In this document: piece by piece, positions 34,881-45,030 of the stretch | Position numbering within the stretch: the stretch's first letter is position 1 | Layout of the letters: every line of letters starts with the position of its first letter | Source: Rossellomorea marisflavi | GTDB lineage: Bacteria > Bacillota > Bacilli > Bacillales > Bacillaceae_B | DNA length: 64,000 nt | NCBI RefSeq assembly: GCF_001274775.1 | Contig: NZ_LGUE01000004.1 | Coordinates: 755,024-819,023 of the forward strand | Direction: 5' to 3' | Position numbers and translations under genes: made by a program | The notes under the pieces: model-generated | What the model was told of the DNA's origin: nothing | Database searches by the model: none | Seen by the model: the letters and a program-made list of their open reading frames with translations, nothing else

Positions 34881-35861
34881 TTTGAACGTCATGGCGTACC
34901 ATCCGCCTTCTTTCACTATGGGTTCGACCGTCTCGCATATAAAGCCTGTTTTCTCCGCGAGGGTTTCCATCTCACCATGGGAGGGGATGGGATACAGATT
35001 CTGAAAGCTCATGAAGAAACTGTTGAAGGCACTGGAGAACTGCTGACCGTGCTTCGACTTCTGCATGGGACTCAGGACAAAGAAAACGCCGCCTTCTTCC
35101 AGCCACTCCGATGCCTTATGGAAGAAGTCTTTACGCTCGGAGGGATCAATGTAATGGAACAGGTTATTGGCCATGATCATGTCGAAGCCGCTTTCCGGTT
35201 CATATGAGTGGAGATCCGCACACACCACATCGATATTCGGATAAGATTCAAGCGCTTCGGTCGCCGTTTTGGCAACGCCTTCATGAATCTCGATGCCGAC
35301 CATCTTTTTATCAGGATGGCGCTCCCCGATCCGTCGGATATAGCCACCTTCTCCGCACCCCAGATCCAGAATCGTCGAGACATGATGCTTCTTGATTGCT
35401 TTCTGAACCTTCGGAAAAGCGAATCGCTCCAGCAATATTGACGTCTTGGCCACGGTCGAACCGTGGAGGTCAGAGTTGAAGTGCTGCTTCCGCTGATTCC
35501 TGAGCAGTTCTGGGTAGGAAAGCAGGGCCGGGATATGCAGCTCCATCATTTCCTTGAGGAGGATACCCGATGAATGGGGATCGCTCTTTGAAGAAGGAAG
35601 CTTCCACTTCCCCCTTGTCGACACTTTTGAATCGTCCTTCCTTTTTAAGTGCTTCAGGGATATGCCTACTTCCACCCACTGCTCCAACAAGTCCATTTCA
35701 AGATTTTTCTGGATGGCGATTTCCTGTATGGTGGCGGGTCGGGAGAAGCTGTCGAACAGATCGAGCTCATATCCCACATAGGCGTGCCAACTATATAGAA
35801 ACGGAACATTCTTCTTCATCCATGACCGTGCCCTCCACACCTTCACGATTTCACCGATCAT
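34872..35861 (-). CDS. SAM-dependent methyltransferase coupled to an FAD monooxygenase
   Basis: 329 residues from an ATG at 35861 that overlaps the preceding stop (ATGA) and has GGAGGAACTGAT. N-terminal part (residues 1-90) looks like a winged-helix dimerisation domain: SRPATIQEIAIQKNLEMDLLE. Methyltransferase motif I is ILDLGCGEGGYIRRIGERHP near residue 170, then VGIEIHEGVA, and the later block FDMIMANNLFHYIDP. The layout is of small-molecule O-methyltransferases. With the partner enzyme it probably methylates a hydroxyl the monooxygenase puts in. Confidence 0.8.
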   Translation of the reverse strand: MIGEIVKVWRARSWMKKNVPFLYSWHAYVGYELDLFDSFSRPATIQEIAIQKNLEMDLLEQWVEVGISLKHLKRKDDSKVSTRGKWKLPSSKSDPHSSGILLKEMMELHIPALLSYPELLRNQRKQHFNSDLHGSTVAKTSILLERFAFPKVQKAIKKHHVSTILDLGCGEGGYIRRIGERHPDKKMVGIEIHEGVAKTATEALESYPNIDVVCADLHSYEPESGFDMIMANNLFHYIDPSERKDFFHKASEWLEEGGVFFVLSPMQKSKHGQQFSSAFNSFFMSFQNLYPIPSHGEMETLAEKTGFICETVEPIVKEGGWYAMTFKKS

Positions 35862-37168
35862 ATCAGTTCCTCCTTTTCCTTCCATGGATAGTCTTGCTCT
35901 TCCGTGAATGATGCACCGAGTTTCTCTTCATTTGATAAAAATGATTTACGGAGGGGAAAAAGCCCCCCTTGGACCATCCGGTCATACAGGGTTTCCCTCC
36001 ACATACCGAGACCTGAGATATTCAGCATCTGTTTGAACTGGGAGACCCGATCTTTCTCCATGCGCTGAAGGCTTTTATTCCGAAGCCACCCCACCGGTCT
36101 GTAGGGATAAGAGTAGGCAAGTGCTGAAAGATGACTGAGATGGAGCTGATGGGAAACCCTGCGCTTCCGAACCTTCGGATACCACTCAAGATTGGCGGGA
36201 TCCAGTCTGCCCGATGCATACATATCACAAAGCAGTTCCCCGAGTACGCTTCCGTCCTGGATCGCCATGTTCATACCTTCCCCTGCCATAGGGTGAACGG
36301 TATGAGCCGCATCACCGATCAATGCGAGATGATCTTTCACATAGGTATCAGCATGATACTTCATCGGGACCATAAGCTGGATCTGCTTCCACTCTGTAAT
36401 CTGATCCACGTATCCCTCAAGATCGGGACAGAGATCTATGTAAAGCTTATGAAATTCTGAGATCGGCTTCTTACGCAATGACTTGTATTCCCCTGCAGGG
36501 ATGAGATAGACAGAGCGCACTTCTTCGTTTGGAAGGGGGAAAAGACCAAGAAAGGATTGGTACGTCGACACGATCCGTCCTTTTGTCATATCGAGGGGTC
36601 TAGGGAAGGTGACCGTCAGGAAGTGATGATTGTATTTCCTCTCGCTCACTTCAATCCCCATGTAATCACGGGTAACGGAACTTCTGCCTTCTGCTCCTAT
36701 GATGAATTCGCATTCGATATCAAAGGGTTCTTTTTCACTTCTGTCTTCCACTGTAACCGTCTTGCCGGAGATCTTTTTACATGCGGTGTTCCCCATATAG
36801 TGAAAGCTGGAGTATTCCTCCCCTTTGGCCCGTAGGATGTCTTTTAGCTTCTCATGATGGATCATAAGGGAGTAAGGATATTTCCCTGGAAGGATCGAAT
36901 AGCTCATGGAAGAATGCTCCGCCCTCTTCCCTTTCAGTTCCACCAGCTCCAGTTCCGCTATGCGGTGACCATGGGAAAGCACCGGTTCGATCACACCTAA
37001 TGAATCAAAAATATCCAGGCTTTTTGGTTGAAGAAGCTCCCCCTTATAGACAGGGCTAGGTCCGGGCAGCCTTTCAATGACCGTTACATCGATGCCGCAT
37101 CTTGCCAACTTAAGTGCCAGGGTCAGTCCGCCGATTCCACCGCCGCTAATCAAAACATCCGTCTTCAT
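35858..37168 (-). CDS. FAD-dependent aromatic monooxygenase (PHBH/UbiH-like)
   Basis: 436 residues. FAD site ISGGGIGGLTLALKLARCGIDVTVIER at the N-terminus (GxGxxG), the central FIIGAEGRSSVTRDYMG (DG-like motif), and HLALIGDAAHTVHPMAGEGMN near residue 284 (the GD motif that binds FAD and the ribityl chain). The class hydroxylates phenols, quinols or polyketides with NAD(P)H and oxygen. Translationally coupled to the methyltransferase that follows. The product is unknown. Confidence 0.82.
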   Translation of the reverse strand: MKTDVLISGGGIGGLTLALKLARCGIDVTVIERLPGPSPVYKGELLQPKSLDIFDSLGVIEPVLSHGHRIAELELVELKGKRAEHSSMSYSILPGKYPYSLMIHHEKLKDILRAKGEEYSSFHYMGNTACKKISGKTVTVEDRSEKEPFDIECEFIIGAEGRSSVTRDYMGIEVSERKYNHHFLTVTFPRPLDMTKGRIVSTYQSFLGLFPLPNEEVRSVYLIPAGEYKSLRKKPISEFHKLYIDLCPDLEGYVDQITEWKQIQLMVPMKYHADTYVKDHLALIGDAAHTVHPMAGEGMNMAIQDGSVLGELLCDMYASGRLDPANLEWYPKVRKRRVSHQLHLSHLSALAYSYPYRPVGWLRNKSLQRMEKDRVSQFKQMLNISGLGMWRETLYDRMVQGGLFPLRKSFLSNEEKLGASFTEEQDYPWKEKEELI

Positions 37169-37290
37169 TCCTTCTCACCTCTTTCCTATTAAGTAACCTC
37201 TTTCCAATTCCACGAAACGTCATAATGTGTTGTTTATTTCCCGGAAAATATCATTTCCTGTCTTCTTCATGACCAAGTTGCTGTCGAATC

Positions 37291-37320
37291 AACAAAAAAA
37301 CCCGCCTAATGGCGAGTTTC
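37291..37320 (-). terminator. Terminator after the sensor kinase
   Basis: ACTCGCC/GGCGGGT stem, then TTTTTTT on the minus strand. Confidence 0.75.
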
Positions 37321-37322
37321 TT

Positions 37323-39740
37323 CTATTGATGAGTGAGTGAGGCAAGGGGAAGAAGGATATCAACCGATGTTCCCTCTTCAACATTACTCTGGATGGAGAG
37401 CGAGCCATTATGTTCCTTGATGATTTTCTGACAGATCATCAGGCCGAGGCCCGTCCCTTTTTCCTTCGTGCTGTAGAAGGGTTCGCCGAGATGCTTCATT
37501 CTCTCAGGAGGGATGCCGCTGCCATTATCCTGAATCGAGATCTTGGCGTGGTGGCCGTCATTCTCAAGCTGGACGTTCAAGAGCCCACCGTCCTGCATCG
37601 CCTCCAGTGCATTCTTCATCACGTTAAGGATGACTTGCTTCATCTGATTGGAATCGCAATACACTTGGGCTTCTTCCACGGCGAAGCGGACATCGACTCC
37701 CTGTTTGAGACACTCCATCTTGATGAAATCAACGGAACTAGTCAGGAGCCTTGTCAATGACGTGAGTGAAAACTGTACCGCCCTCGGGCGTGCGAGAGCA
37801 AGGAATTCATTCGTGATGATCTCGATCCTGTCGAGTTCTCCCTTGATGACAGTGAGATAAAAGTCGTCTTCCTTTCTTTCATCCATAAGCTGAAGAAATC
37901 CTTTAAGGGTGGTCAATGGATTCCTGATTTCATGGGCGACGCCTGCTGCGAGCTGACCAATCATGGCAAGCTGTTCAGATTTCTTCAATAGGTTCTCGTG
38001 ATGCTTCTTCTCGGAAAGATCACGGATGATGGCAGAAATCCCGATCAGTGACCCTTCATTATTCAATATCGGGTTCATATTGAAGGAGATCTCGATTGAT
38101 GTCTGGTCCTTCCGGTATCGGAGAGCTTCCTGGTCCTTGATGCGTTTCCCCGCTTTCACGACTTCCATGTTTTTCTGGAACTGATGGTACTGGTCGGACC
38201 GGTGCAGGAAGGTGACCACATCTCCAACGATCTCTTCATTCGTCCACCCAAACATATCTTCGAATCGTTGATTCACCTTCAATACCCTTCCGGTCGGGTC
38301 GAGGAGGACTATCCCATCCCCGGAATGTTCGAAGTATGCTTCGAGGAGTTCCTTTGCTTCCATTAGTTCATCTTCCATATTTAATTTTTCCGTCACATCC
38401 TGACCAAACCCATAGATGCCGATCACTTGACCTCTCACCCGGATCGGGATATTGGTGATGGTGACCCGCCTCTCTTTTCCCTTACCGTCTCTCACGATGG
38501 CCAGGTAACGGGATGATGTTCCGTTCAAGGCAATCTGGAAATTCTTCACTGCGTCTTCTTGGGATTCCTCAGCGAATAGAGACGTGTAATGCCGATTGAC
38601 AAGATCCGAGAACCCATATCCCCAGTGTTCATACACAGCCGGATTGACGGACTGGATAAATCCGTATGTATCCACCATCAGAATATGATCCGGGCTGTAT
38701 TTCACTATGGATTTGTATTTTTCCTCGCTTTCTGCGAGCTGTCTTTGGATATCCTTCATCAGGGAAATATCCGAGATGGAGCATATGACTTCGGCCACTT
38801 TGCCATCTTTTTTGACCGGGACAATGGAGGCGAGATATTCAAGTCCTTTGTAGGCATCTTCGTACGTGTATTCTTCTCCTTTTGCCCAGACCGCTTCTAG
38901 TTTCGGACGGATTTTTTTTAGGTGGACCCTGTCGAATACTTCCTCTATCCTCTTGCCGTTCATCCTTTGAGGTGTGAGATCCAGTCTCGACAACATTTTG
39001 CCGGAGGCGAGTTCAATCACAAAGTCATGACCTTGCCTTATCACTTTGTAGGTGATCGCTTTTTGGAGACGGAGGATATTCTCCATTTCCGCCTGAAGGA
39101 GGATAAGCTCTGCCTGGGCATTTTTTTTCTCGGTGATATCGTGGAAGATGATCCCGACACTATCAATGCATCCACCGCACTTGTAATCGATGGGTGAAAC
39201 GGTGATGGTGCACGTCAGTTCCCTGCCGCCTGCATGGAACCTCACTTCTTCCCCAGTGGCATCATGCCCTTTTAGCCCCTCTTTGACCAGATGGATGAAG
39301 GATGGTTCATGAAGCTCTACAAGATCATAAAAAGACTGATGGATGATTCCGTCGGATAGCCCGAATAGGCTCTGAAAGGATGCATTCATCTCCAGTACCA
39401 GGCCATTCACATTCAGGATCAGAACACTTGTAGGTGTATTCTGAATGAGAGACTGGTAGATGGCAGATTTCGAATCTTGGCATGGTGACGGGTCCGTCCC
39501 ATGGTTGAACAAGAGGATGCATTCGGTACCATCCTCCAATTGTTTGCGCCTTAATAGGCAGTCGTACCCTGCGATCTGTTCCGGTTTCAATAATGTTTCG
39601 GGAGACAGGCCGTTCCCCTTCAACCATTCTTCCATTTCTTCATTCAACGAGAGGATGGATTGCGTGAGGGGATCGACAAGGGCTGCAGGAGCCGGGATGG
39701 CATCTGCAGAAAATAAGTGTTTCCGTTGCATATCAGCCAT
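37323..39740 (-). CDS. Multi-PAS sensor histidine kinase, sporulation Kin type
   Basis: 805 residues, no membrane segment seen, so cytosolic. About five PAS-like domains: a degenerate one (20-80), then at roughly 95-205, 220-330, 345-455 and 470-580. HisKA follows with GVAHEIRNPLTTLKGFLQLM, which carries the phospho-His and is the phrase typical of KinA/KinE-type kinases that feed Spo0F. ATPase boxes: NVMKNALEAM, DNGSGIPPE, KGTGLGLMI. ATG with GGAAGGT upstream. No response regulator is adjacent, also as for the Kin family. Which signals the PAS domains read is unknown. Confidence 0.88.
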   Translation of the reverse strand: MADMQRKHLFSADAIPAPAALVDPLTQSILSLNEEMEEWLKGNGLSPETLLKPEQIAGYDCLLRRKQLEDGTECILLFNHGTDPSPCQDSKSAIYQSLIQNTPTSVLILNVNGLVLEMNASFQSLFGLSDGIIHQSFYDLVELHEPSFIHLVKEGLKGHDATGEEVRFHAGGRELTCTITVSPIDYKCGGCIDSVGIIFHDITEKKNAQAELILLQAEMENILRLQKAITYKVIRQGHDFVIELASGKMLSRLDLTPQRMNGKRIEEVFDRVHLKKIRPKLEAVWAKGEEYTYEDAYKGLEYLASIVPVKKDGKVAEVICSISDISLMKDIQRQLAESEEKYKSIVKYSPDHILMVDTYGFIQSVNPAVYEHWGYGFSDLVNRHYTSLFAEESQEDAVKNFQIALNGTSSRYLAIVRDGKGKERRVTITNIPIRVRGQVIGIYGFGQDVTEKLNMEDELMEAKELLEAYFEHSGDGIVLLDPTGRVLKVNQRFEDMFGWTNEEIVGDVVTFLHRSDQYHQFQKNMEVVKAGKRIKDQEALRYRKDQTSIEISFNMNPILNNEGSLIGISAIIRDLSEKKHHENLLKKSEQLAMIGQLAAGVAHEIRNPLTTLKGFLQLMDERKEDDFYLTVIKGELDRIEIITNEFLALARPRAVQFSLTSLTRLLTSSVDFIKMECLKQGVDVRFAVEEAQVYCDSNQMKQVILNVMKNALEAMQDGGLLNVQLENDGHHAKISIQDNGSGIPPERMKHLGEPFYSTKEKGTGLGLMICQKIIKEHNGSLSIQSNVEEGTSVDILLPLASLTHQ

Positions 39741-39856
39741 AGTACCTTCCTTTAATCATCAGTTTATACCCCTATTCTACTCCACCTTGCAACAGGAGTT
39801 AAGGAGCATTCGACTGATTTTTCCATCTAAATGAAATACCATGGGGTCATCATACA

Positions 39857-39884
39857 GAAAAGCCTGAGCTACTGTGGCTCAGGC
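39857..39884 (-). terminator. Terminator of the psuK-psuG operon
   Basis: AGCCTGAGCC/GCTCAGGCT stem then TTTTC on the minus strand. Confidence 0.75.
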
Positions 39885-39891
39885 TGATGAA

Positions 39892-40827
39892 TCAAACGGT
39901 TTGTTGCTGGGTTTGGGCCGCATAGTGAACGGCGATCTCAGCGCCCACTTCGGCATTATGTTTTACAAGGGCGATATTGGCTGTCAGGCTCTTACCTTCT
40001 GTCAGCTCTTTTACCTTCCCGAGCAGGAACGGCGTGCTATCTTTTCCTTTGATGTGCTGTTCTTCCGCTTCTTTCAGCGCATTTTCGATCATTGCCGTGA
40101 TCTCTGCTTCATCCATGGCATGCTCTTCAGGAATCGGGTTGGCAATGACCACTCCCCCGTTCAAGCCGATATCCCACTTGGCCTTCAATACGCCCGCCGT
40201 TTCTTCCGGGGTATCGACCTTGTAGTTCACATCGAATTCACTGGATCGAGTATAGAATGCTGGAAGTTTGGCCGTGCCAAACCCTAGTACCGGTACACCC
40301 TTTGTTTCCAGATACTCCATCGTCAATCCGATATCAAGGATCGATTTGGCACCGGCACATACGACCGCCACATTCGTCATGGACAGCTCTTCAAGGTCTG
40401 CAGAAATATCCATCGTCGTTTCGGCACCACGGTGGACACCACCGATTCCGCCTGTTACGAAGACGGCAATTCCGGCAAGCTCTGCACAGATCATGGTCGC
40501 TGCAACCGTCGTTGCTCCGTCTTTCTTCGAAGCAAGGATATAAGGAAGATCCCTACGGCTCGCTTTGATGACATCCTTCGCCTGGCCAAGATACTCCAAT
40601 TCTTCATCTGACAGACCGATCTTGATTTTACCGTTCAAAATGGCAATGGTGGCTGGTACAGCACCCTTTTCGCGGATGATGTCTTCCACTTCCCTTGCCA
40701 TTTGTACGTTTTGCGGATATGGCATTCCGTGGGAAATGATCGTTGACTCAAGCGCCACGATGGCTTGTCCTGATTGACGCGCCTCTTCTACTTCTCTAGA
40801 AAACTCCAAATATGATGTCAAATCCAT
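39892..40827 (-). CDS. psuG: Pseudouridine-5'-phosphate glycosidase
   Basis: 311 residues from the ATG at 40827, which has GGAGG 10 bases upstream; an ATG at 40836 sits too close to it. PsuG features: [22 protein letters not shown] near residue 24, [22 protein letters not shown] near residue 132, and the catalytic Lys and Asp regions in between. Reaction: pseudouridine 5'-phosphate and water to uracil and ribose 5-phosphate. Lies 18 bases after the kinase gene that makes its substrate. Confidence 0.95.
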   Translation of the reverse strand: MDLTSYLEFSREVEEARQSGQAIVALESTIISHGMPYPQNVQMAREVEDIIREKGAVPATIAILNGKIKIGLSDEELEYLGQAKDVIKASRRDLPYILASKKDGATTVAATMICAELAGIAVFVTGGIGGVHRGAETTMDISADLEELSMTNVAVVCAGAKSILDIGLTMEYLETKGVPVLGFGTAKLPAFYTRSSEFDVNYKVDTPEETAGVLKAKWDIGLNGGVVIANPIPEEHAMDEAEITAMIENALKEAEEQHIKGKDSTPFLLGKVKELTEGKSLTANIALVKHNAEVGAEIAVHYAAQTQQQTV

Positions 40828-40845
40828 GATTTTCATTCCTCCAAT

Positions 40846-41940
40846 TTAGTTGAAATAACTGCTGAATTCTTCTTGCAGATTCCCCTGATTCAAAGTCGGG
40901 GAGACGGTAAAATGAGAACGGATCGTAATGGTGGAGCAGGAAACCCCGATCCGACAGGAACCGTCGGTATCCGAGCCTCTCAGATAGCCATAGATGATGC
41001 CTGCAACCAGAGCGTCCCCCGCCCCCGTCACATCAGCCACATCCACCTTAGGAGGCAGGATCGCACTTGCTTCCTGATAGGCTGTGTAGTAGATCAGACC
41101 CATCTCACCTCTTGTGATGACCACCCGTTCGGCACCTCGCTGCGTGATGGCTTTCGCCGCTTTGAAGAAGTCGCCTTCCGTTTCGATCTCCATGTCGAGG
41201 TACATCTCTGCTTCCCCTTTATTGCAGATGAACCAGGTGACTCCTTCCAATGAATCGGGAAGATGCTTGACTTTGGGAGCTGATACCGGGATGATCGTCA
41301 ACGGTACCCCTTCCGATGCACATCGTCTGATGATGTATTCGATTACATCAGGCGGGAAGTTCGTATCCAGCATGACCATTTCAGATGACCCGATGATGGC
41401 CCACCGTTTTTCAATAAACGGGATATCGATCTTTTCGTAAATATTCATGTCTGCTAGGGCGAACATCATCTCCCCGTCCACATCCAGGATGGCCGAATAG
41501 GTACCAGTTGCTTCATTCAGCCTTTGAGAAGCGGATATATCGACATGCGTTTTCGTTTGATCAAGGATCCAGCTTCCTTCCGTATCCTCCCCGACCACCG
41601 TCACTAGATTGACTTCACTTCCAAGCCTTCCTAGATTCTCAGCGATATTCCTGGCCACGCCGCCTGTCGTTTGTTCAGTTGTTGCGGGGTTGGACGTTTC
41701 AGGGATCATCCGGTCGATGAACTGAAATTTCCGGTCAACATTGGCTCCGCCGATACAGGTGATGCCTTTTCTTCTTGGAAGGACATAGGCTCGTCCCAAG
41801 ATCTTTCCTTGCTTCATGAGATTCGATATATGACCTGCCACAGCCGATCGGGACATATTGCTCCGCTCGGATATTTCCTGCTGGGTCATGAAAGGATTCT
41901 CTTCTATGTAGGTAAGCAACAGCTTTTCTTTTTCGTTCAC
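40846..41940 (-). CDS. psuK: PfkB-family pseudouridine kinase with N-terminal winged helix
   Basis: 364 residues from a GTG after GGGGTGGAGT. Residues 1-55 are a helix-turn-helix (MTQQEISERSNMSRSAVAGHI), the rest a PfkB kinase: CIGGANVDRKFQF, TTGGVARNIAENLGRLG, and the ATP and catalytic block DVTGAGDALVAGIIYGYL near residue 310. The HTH fusion is common in this subgroup and may allow self-regulation. The last 40 residues, after SDTDGSCRIG, are Thr/Ser-rich. Phosphorylates pseudouridine for PsuG. Confidence 0.9.
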   Translation of the reverse strand: MNEKEKLLLTYIEENPFMTQQEISERSNMSRSAVAGHISNLMKQGKILGRAYVLPRRKGITCIGGANVDRKFQFIDRMIPETSNPATTEQTTGGVARNIAENLGRLGSEVNLVTVVGEDTEGSWILDQTKTHVDISASQRLNEATGTYSAILDVDGEMMFALADMNIYEKIDIPFIEKRWAIIGSSEMVMLDTNFPPDVIEYIIRRCASEGVPLTIIPVSAPKVKHLPDSLEGVTWFICNKGEAEMYLDMEIETEGDFFKAAKAITQRGAERVVITRGEMGLIYYTAYQEASAILPPKVDVADVTGAGDALVAGIIYGYLRGSDTDGSCRIGVSCSTITIRSHFTVSPTLNQGNLQEEFSSYFN

Positions 41941-41978
41941 TCACTCCACCCCTATAAAAAAATGTAACATTTGTTAAT

Positions 41979-42007
41979 ATTTTAAACTTTTGTCCAAAAT
42001 TAAACAA
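41979..42007 (-). promoter_or_regulatory. Promoter of psuK-psuG
   Basis: Minus strand TTGTTT, 17 bases, TAAAAT, about 40 bases before the psuK start. Confidence 0.5.
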
Positions 42008-42088
42008 GTCTGAATTTAAATATATTTTTAAAAATATAGAATTAGTGGAATAAAAACACGATTGATGCGTTTGTTTTCACAAAAAGAA

Positions 42089-42334
42089 AAGAGATTGGGG
42101 CAAAACCAAAAGGTATTATTCCATGTTCTTTAAACCGTTCATGATGTTCGTAGGTAGTATCTGAGCCTCCTCGGCATGCCTTCTCGCATCAGCTACACCT
42201 CCCCCGGGATTCTTGCACTACAATCAACCGCTAGATACAATGAAATACACAAAAAAACCGAATTCATATGCCTGATCATCGGCAAATGAATTCGGGTTTT
42301 ACTATGACTAAAACATTCATGTCCCAGCCTCTTT
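42089..42334. repeat. Short element with inverted ends, copy A
   Basis: About 246 bases. Left end AGAGATTGGGGCAAAACC; right end on the other strand AAAGAGGCTGGGACATG, so the ends are related in inverted form. It contains TCTTGCACTACAATCAACCG and a hairpin AAACCGAATTCAT/ATGAATTCGGGTTTT. The same plan recurs at 62163-62432. No coding frame. Confidence 0.65.
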
Positions 42335-42356
42335 GAAAATGGGTATCCATTCTCGA

Positions 42357-43292
42357 TTAAAGTGCTTTTTTTGCATCCTCAATCATATGTCTCATGGATT
42401 GAAGTCCACCACCTGACAGATACCATTCGGCTCCATTCAAGTAAATGATCCGGTCGTCTTTAAAGGCCTGTGTCTTTTTGACAAGATCATTTTCAAACGA
42501 TTCCTTGATGCTTGCTTTCGGATCGAATGCTGCGTCCCGGTCGATGACGAACAGAATACCAGGGTTCTGCTCTTTCACATACTCATAGGTCACCTTTTGA
42601 CCGTGTGTAGATTTCTCGATTCCATCATCAGCTGGTTTGAAGCCGAAGACGTCATGGATGATCCCGAAGCGGGATTCCGGCCCGAATACACTGATGTCTT
42701 CTGAACTTCCCATGATCACAAGGGCGTTGGAATCGAGGGACTCCGTTTCTTCTTGGATGCTTTTCACTTCTTTATCGACCTCTGCAAGCTCTTTCTTCAT
42801 TTCATCCTCTTTGTTGAAGATCTTCGCGATGGTGTTCATATTGCTTTTGAATGAATTTACATAATCCGTGCTGTCCACAGGGATATACACTGTCGGGGCA
42901 ATCTCGGCGAATTCATCGTAAAGGTCCGCCTGACGCGCCGAAATGAAGATCACATCGGGCTTCAAGGAATGAATGGCTTCGAAATCGGGTTCCTTCAGAC
43001 TGCCGACATTAGTGTAATCGGAGTTTTTATAGTCCTCAAGGTACGGAGGGACAGCCGCTTGCGGGACACCATCCACCTTAACACCAAGTTCATCAAGCGT
43101 ATCGAGGACACCAAAGTCGAACACGACGACTTTATCAGGATTTTCTTTTACTTTCGCTTCTCCCAGTTCGTGTTTGATGGTGATTGTCTTATCATCCGAT
43201 GTAGCCGAAGAGGAGGATTCTTCTTTCTTTCCGCATGCCCCCAGTAAAAGTAAGATTGCCAGTGTTAAAGCAAGGAATGTCCATTTTTTCAT
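42357..43292 (-). CDS. yclQ: Siderophore ABC transporter substrate-binding lipoprotein (YclQ-like)
   Basis: 311 residues. Lipobox LLGAC at residues 17-21. Periplasmic-binding (FecB/FepB) fold: KVVVFDFGVLDTLDELGVKV, FEAIHSLKPDVIFISARQADLYDEF, and a C-terminal VDGAEWYLSGGG-like segment. Last gene of the four-gene importer, in the B. subtilis order YclN-O-P-Q. That importer takes up petrobactin and precursors, so the same ligand is likely. Confidence 0.88.
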   Translation of the reverse strand: MKKWTFLALTLAILLLLGACGKKEESSSSATSDDKTITIKHELGEAKVKENPDKVVVFDFGVLDTLDELGVKVDGVPQAAVPPYLEDYKNSDYTNVGSLKEPDFEAIHSLKPDVIFISARQADLYDEFAEIAPTVYIPVDSTDYVNSFKSNMNTIAKIFNKEDEMKKELAEVDKEVKSIQEETESLDSNALVIMGSSEDISVFGPESRFGIIHDVFGFKPADDGIEKSTHGQKVTYEYVKEQNPGILFVIDRDAAFDPKASIKESFENDLVKKTQAFKDDRIIYLNGAEWYLSGGGLQSMRHMIEDAKKAL

Positions 43293-43321
43293 GATTGATC
43301 TCTCTCCTTTTATATGTTTTT

Positions 43322-44083
43322 TTATGAATTGAAGTACACGCAGATCCTGCAGTTGTCCATCTGTTGGACGGGTATGTCCATATCATAGATTTCCTTCAGG
43401 GAGTGCGTCTGGATGATCGACTGTGTCGGTCCCTCCTTGACGACTGCCCCGTCCTTCATGGCCACGATCCGGTCGGAATAGACCGAAGCGAAATTAATAT
43501 CGTGGAGGACGATGAGAACCGTCTTCCCCAGCTCATCCACCAGCTTCCTGAGGATCTTCATGATCTGCACGGAATGTTTCATATCAAGGTTATTCAGCGG
43601 TTCATCGAGCAGGATATAATCCGTGTCCTGGGCGATGACCATGGCGATGAACGCCCGCTGTTTCTGACCTCCCGACAATTCCTCGAGGTACCGATCCTGA
43701 AGCTCGTTCAAATTCATATACTCAATGGATTGCTGAACCATCTTTTCATCTTCTTCCGTCAGCCTCCCCTTTGAATAGGGGAAGCGGCCAAATGAGACGA
43801 GCTCTTTGATCGTTAAGCGCACATTCAGGAAATTGGACTGTTTCAGGATGGCCACCCGTTTCGCCATATCATTCGATTTGATCTTTTTACTATCATGCTG
43901 ATCGATGATGACTTCCCCGCTGTCGGAATCCAGGAGTCTGCTCACCATGGAAAGCAGGGTGGATTTCCCGGCACCGTTCGGACCGATGAACGAAGTGATC
44001 TGACCCTTTTGAATCGTGACCGACACGTCGGCCACCACTTTTTTCTTCCCATACTTCTTCGACAATCCTCTGATCTCGATCAT
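43322..44083 (-). CDS. yclP: Siderophore ABC transporter ATP-binding protein (YclP-like)
   Basis: 253 residues from an ATG that overlaps the preceding stop (ATGA). Walker A GPNGAGKSTLL near residue 33, signature LSGGQKQRAFIAMVIA near residue 135, Walker B YILLDEPLNNLD near residue 155. Drives import with YclN and YclO. Confidence 0.92.
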   Translation of the reverse strand: MIEIRGLSKKYGKKKVVADVSVTIQKGQITSFIGPNGAGKSTLLSMVSRLLDSDSGEVIIDQHDSKKIKSNDMAKRVAILKQSNFLNVRLTIKELVSFGRFPYSKGRLTEEDEKMVQQSIEYMNLNELQDRYLEELSGGQKQRAFIAMVIAQDTDYILLDEPLNNLDMKHSVQIMKILRKLVDELGKTVLIVLHDINFASVYSDRIVAMKDGAVVKEGPTQSIIQTHSLKEIYDMDIPVQQMDNCRICVYFNS

Positions 44084-45030
44084 GATGACTTCGCCTCCTT
44101 CAATAGTAGATAGATAAAGTAAAGCCCTCCGATAAAGTTCACGATGACACTGAGGGTCGTTGAAAACGTAAAGATCCGTTCCACGAGCCATTGACCTCCC
44201 ACCAAGGCAATGATGCTGATGATCCCGGCGCCTGCGATCAGGATGCCGTGGCGGTACGTCTTGAACATCTGGTAGCTGAGATTGGCCACGATGAGACCGA
44301 AAAAGGTGATGGGACCCACCAGTGCCGTCGAGACAGCGATCAGGATGGACGACAGGACAAGCATGCGCCTCACCACTTTATCGTACGGGACCCCCAGATT
44401 GATTGATGTTTCCCTGCCCAGCGATACAACATCAAGTTCAGCCATTTGCCTCCATCCATAGATCAATACGAGGACAATGACGCCCCCCGACACCCAAACG
44501 AGGTCGGAACTGATATTGTTGAAGCTTGCAAACATCTTATCTTGCACACTCAGGAATTCATTCGGATCAATCAGGACCTGCAGGAACGAGGATATACTCT
44601 GGAAAAACGTCCCGAGTATGATCCCGATGAGAAGCAGGAAGTAGATCGGCTGCTTGCTCCCTTTGAACATGAGCTGATAGAGAAGCAAGGCAAACACGAT
44701 CATGGCTGCGATGGATAGAAAGAAATTCGCGTTCTTATTCACAATCAGATAGTGACCCGACCCCAAGAAGAAAATCAAGACCGTCTGCAGCAGCATATAA
44801 AGGGAATCAAGTCCCATGATGCTCGGGGTGAGAATCTTATTATGGGTGATTGTCTGAAACACCACGGTGGAATAGGCAATGGCTACACCCGTCAGGATCA
44901 TGGCCAGGGCCTTCATCCCTCTCCGCGGCAGGGCATACTCATAGCTGCCATTCAGGCCGTATAACAGGTAAGCCCCTATTGCCGCAAGGGCAGCGACCGA
45001 TAGTAGCATCAGTTTTGTCCGATTACTCAT
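44080..45030 (-). CDS. yclO: Siderophore ABC transporter permease (YclO-like)
   Basis: 316 residues with nine or so membrane segments; FecCD family: LGRETSINLGVPYDKVVRRML coupling region, FFGLIVANLSYQMFKTYRH near the C-terminus. Overlaps yclN by 8 and yclP by 4 bases. Confidence 0.9.
   Translation of the reverse strand: MSNRTKLMLLSVAALAAIGAYLLYGLNGSYEYALPRRGMKALAMILTGVAIAYSTVVFQTITHNKILTPSIMGLDSLYMLLQTVLIFFLGSGHYLIVNKNANFFLSIAAMIVFALLLYQLMFKGSKQPIYFLLLIGIILGTFFQSISSFLQVLIDPNEFLSVQDKMFASFNNISSDLVWVSGGVIVLVLIYGWRQMAELDVVSLGRETSINLGVPYDKVVRRMLVLSSILIAVSTALVGPITFFGLIVANLSYQMFKTYRHGILIAGAGIISIIALVGGQWLVERIFTFSTTLSVIVNFIGGLYFIYLLLKEAKSS

Noticed and set aside
42089..42334. Complete insertion sequence
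   Set aside because: Ends are only loosely inverted, the element is about 250 bases and has no transposase frame or clear target duplication.
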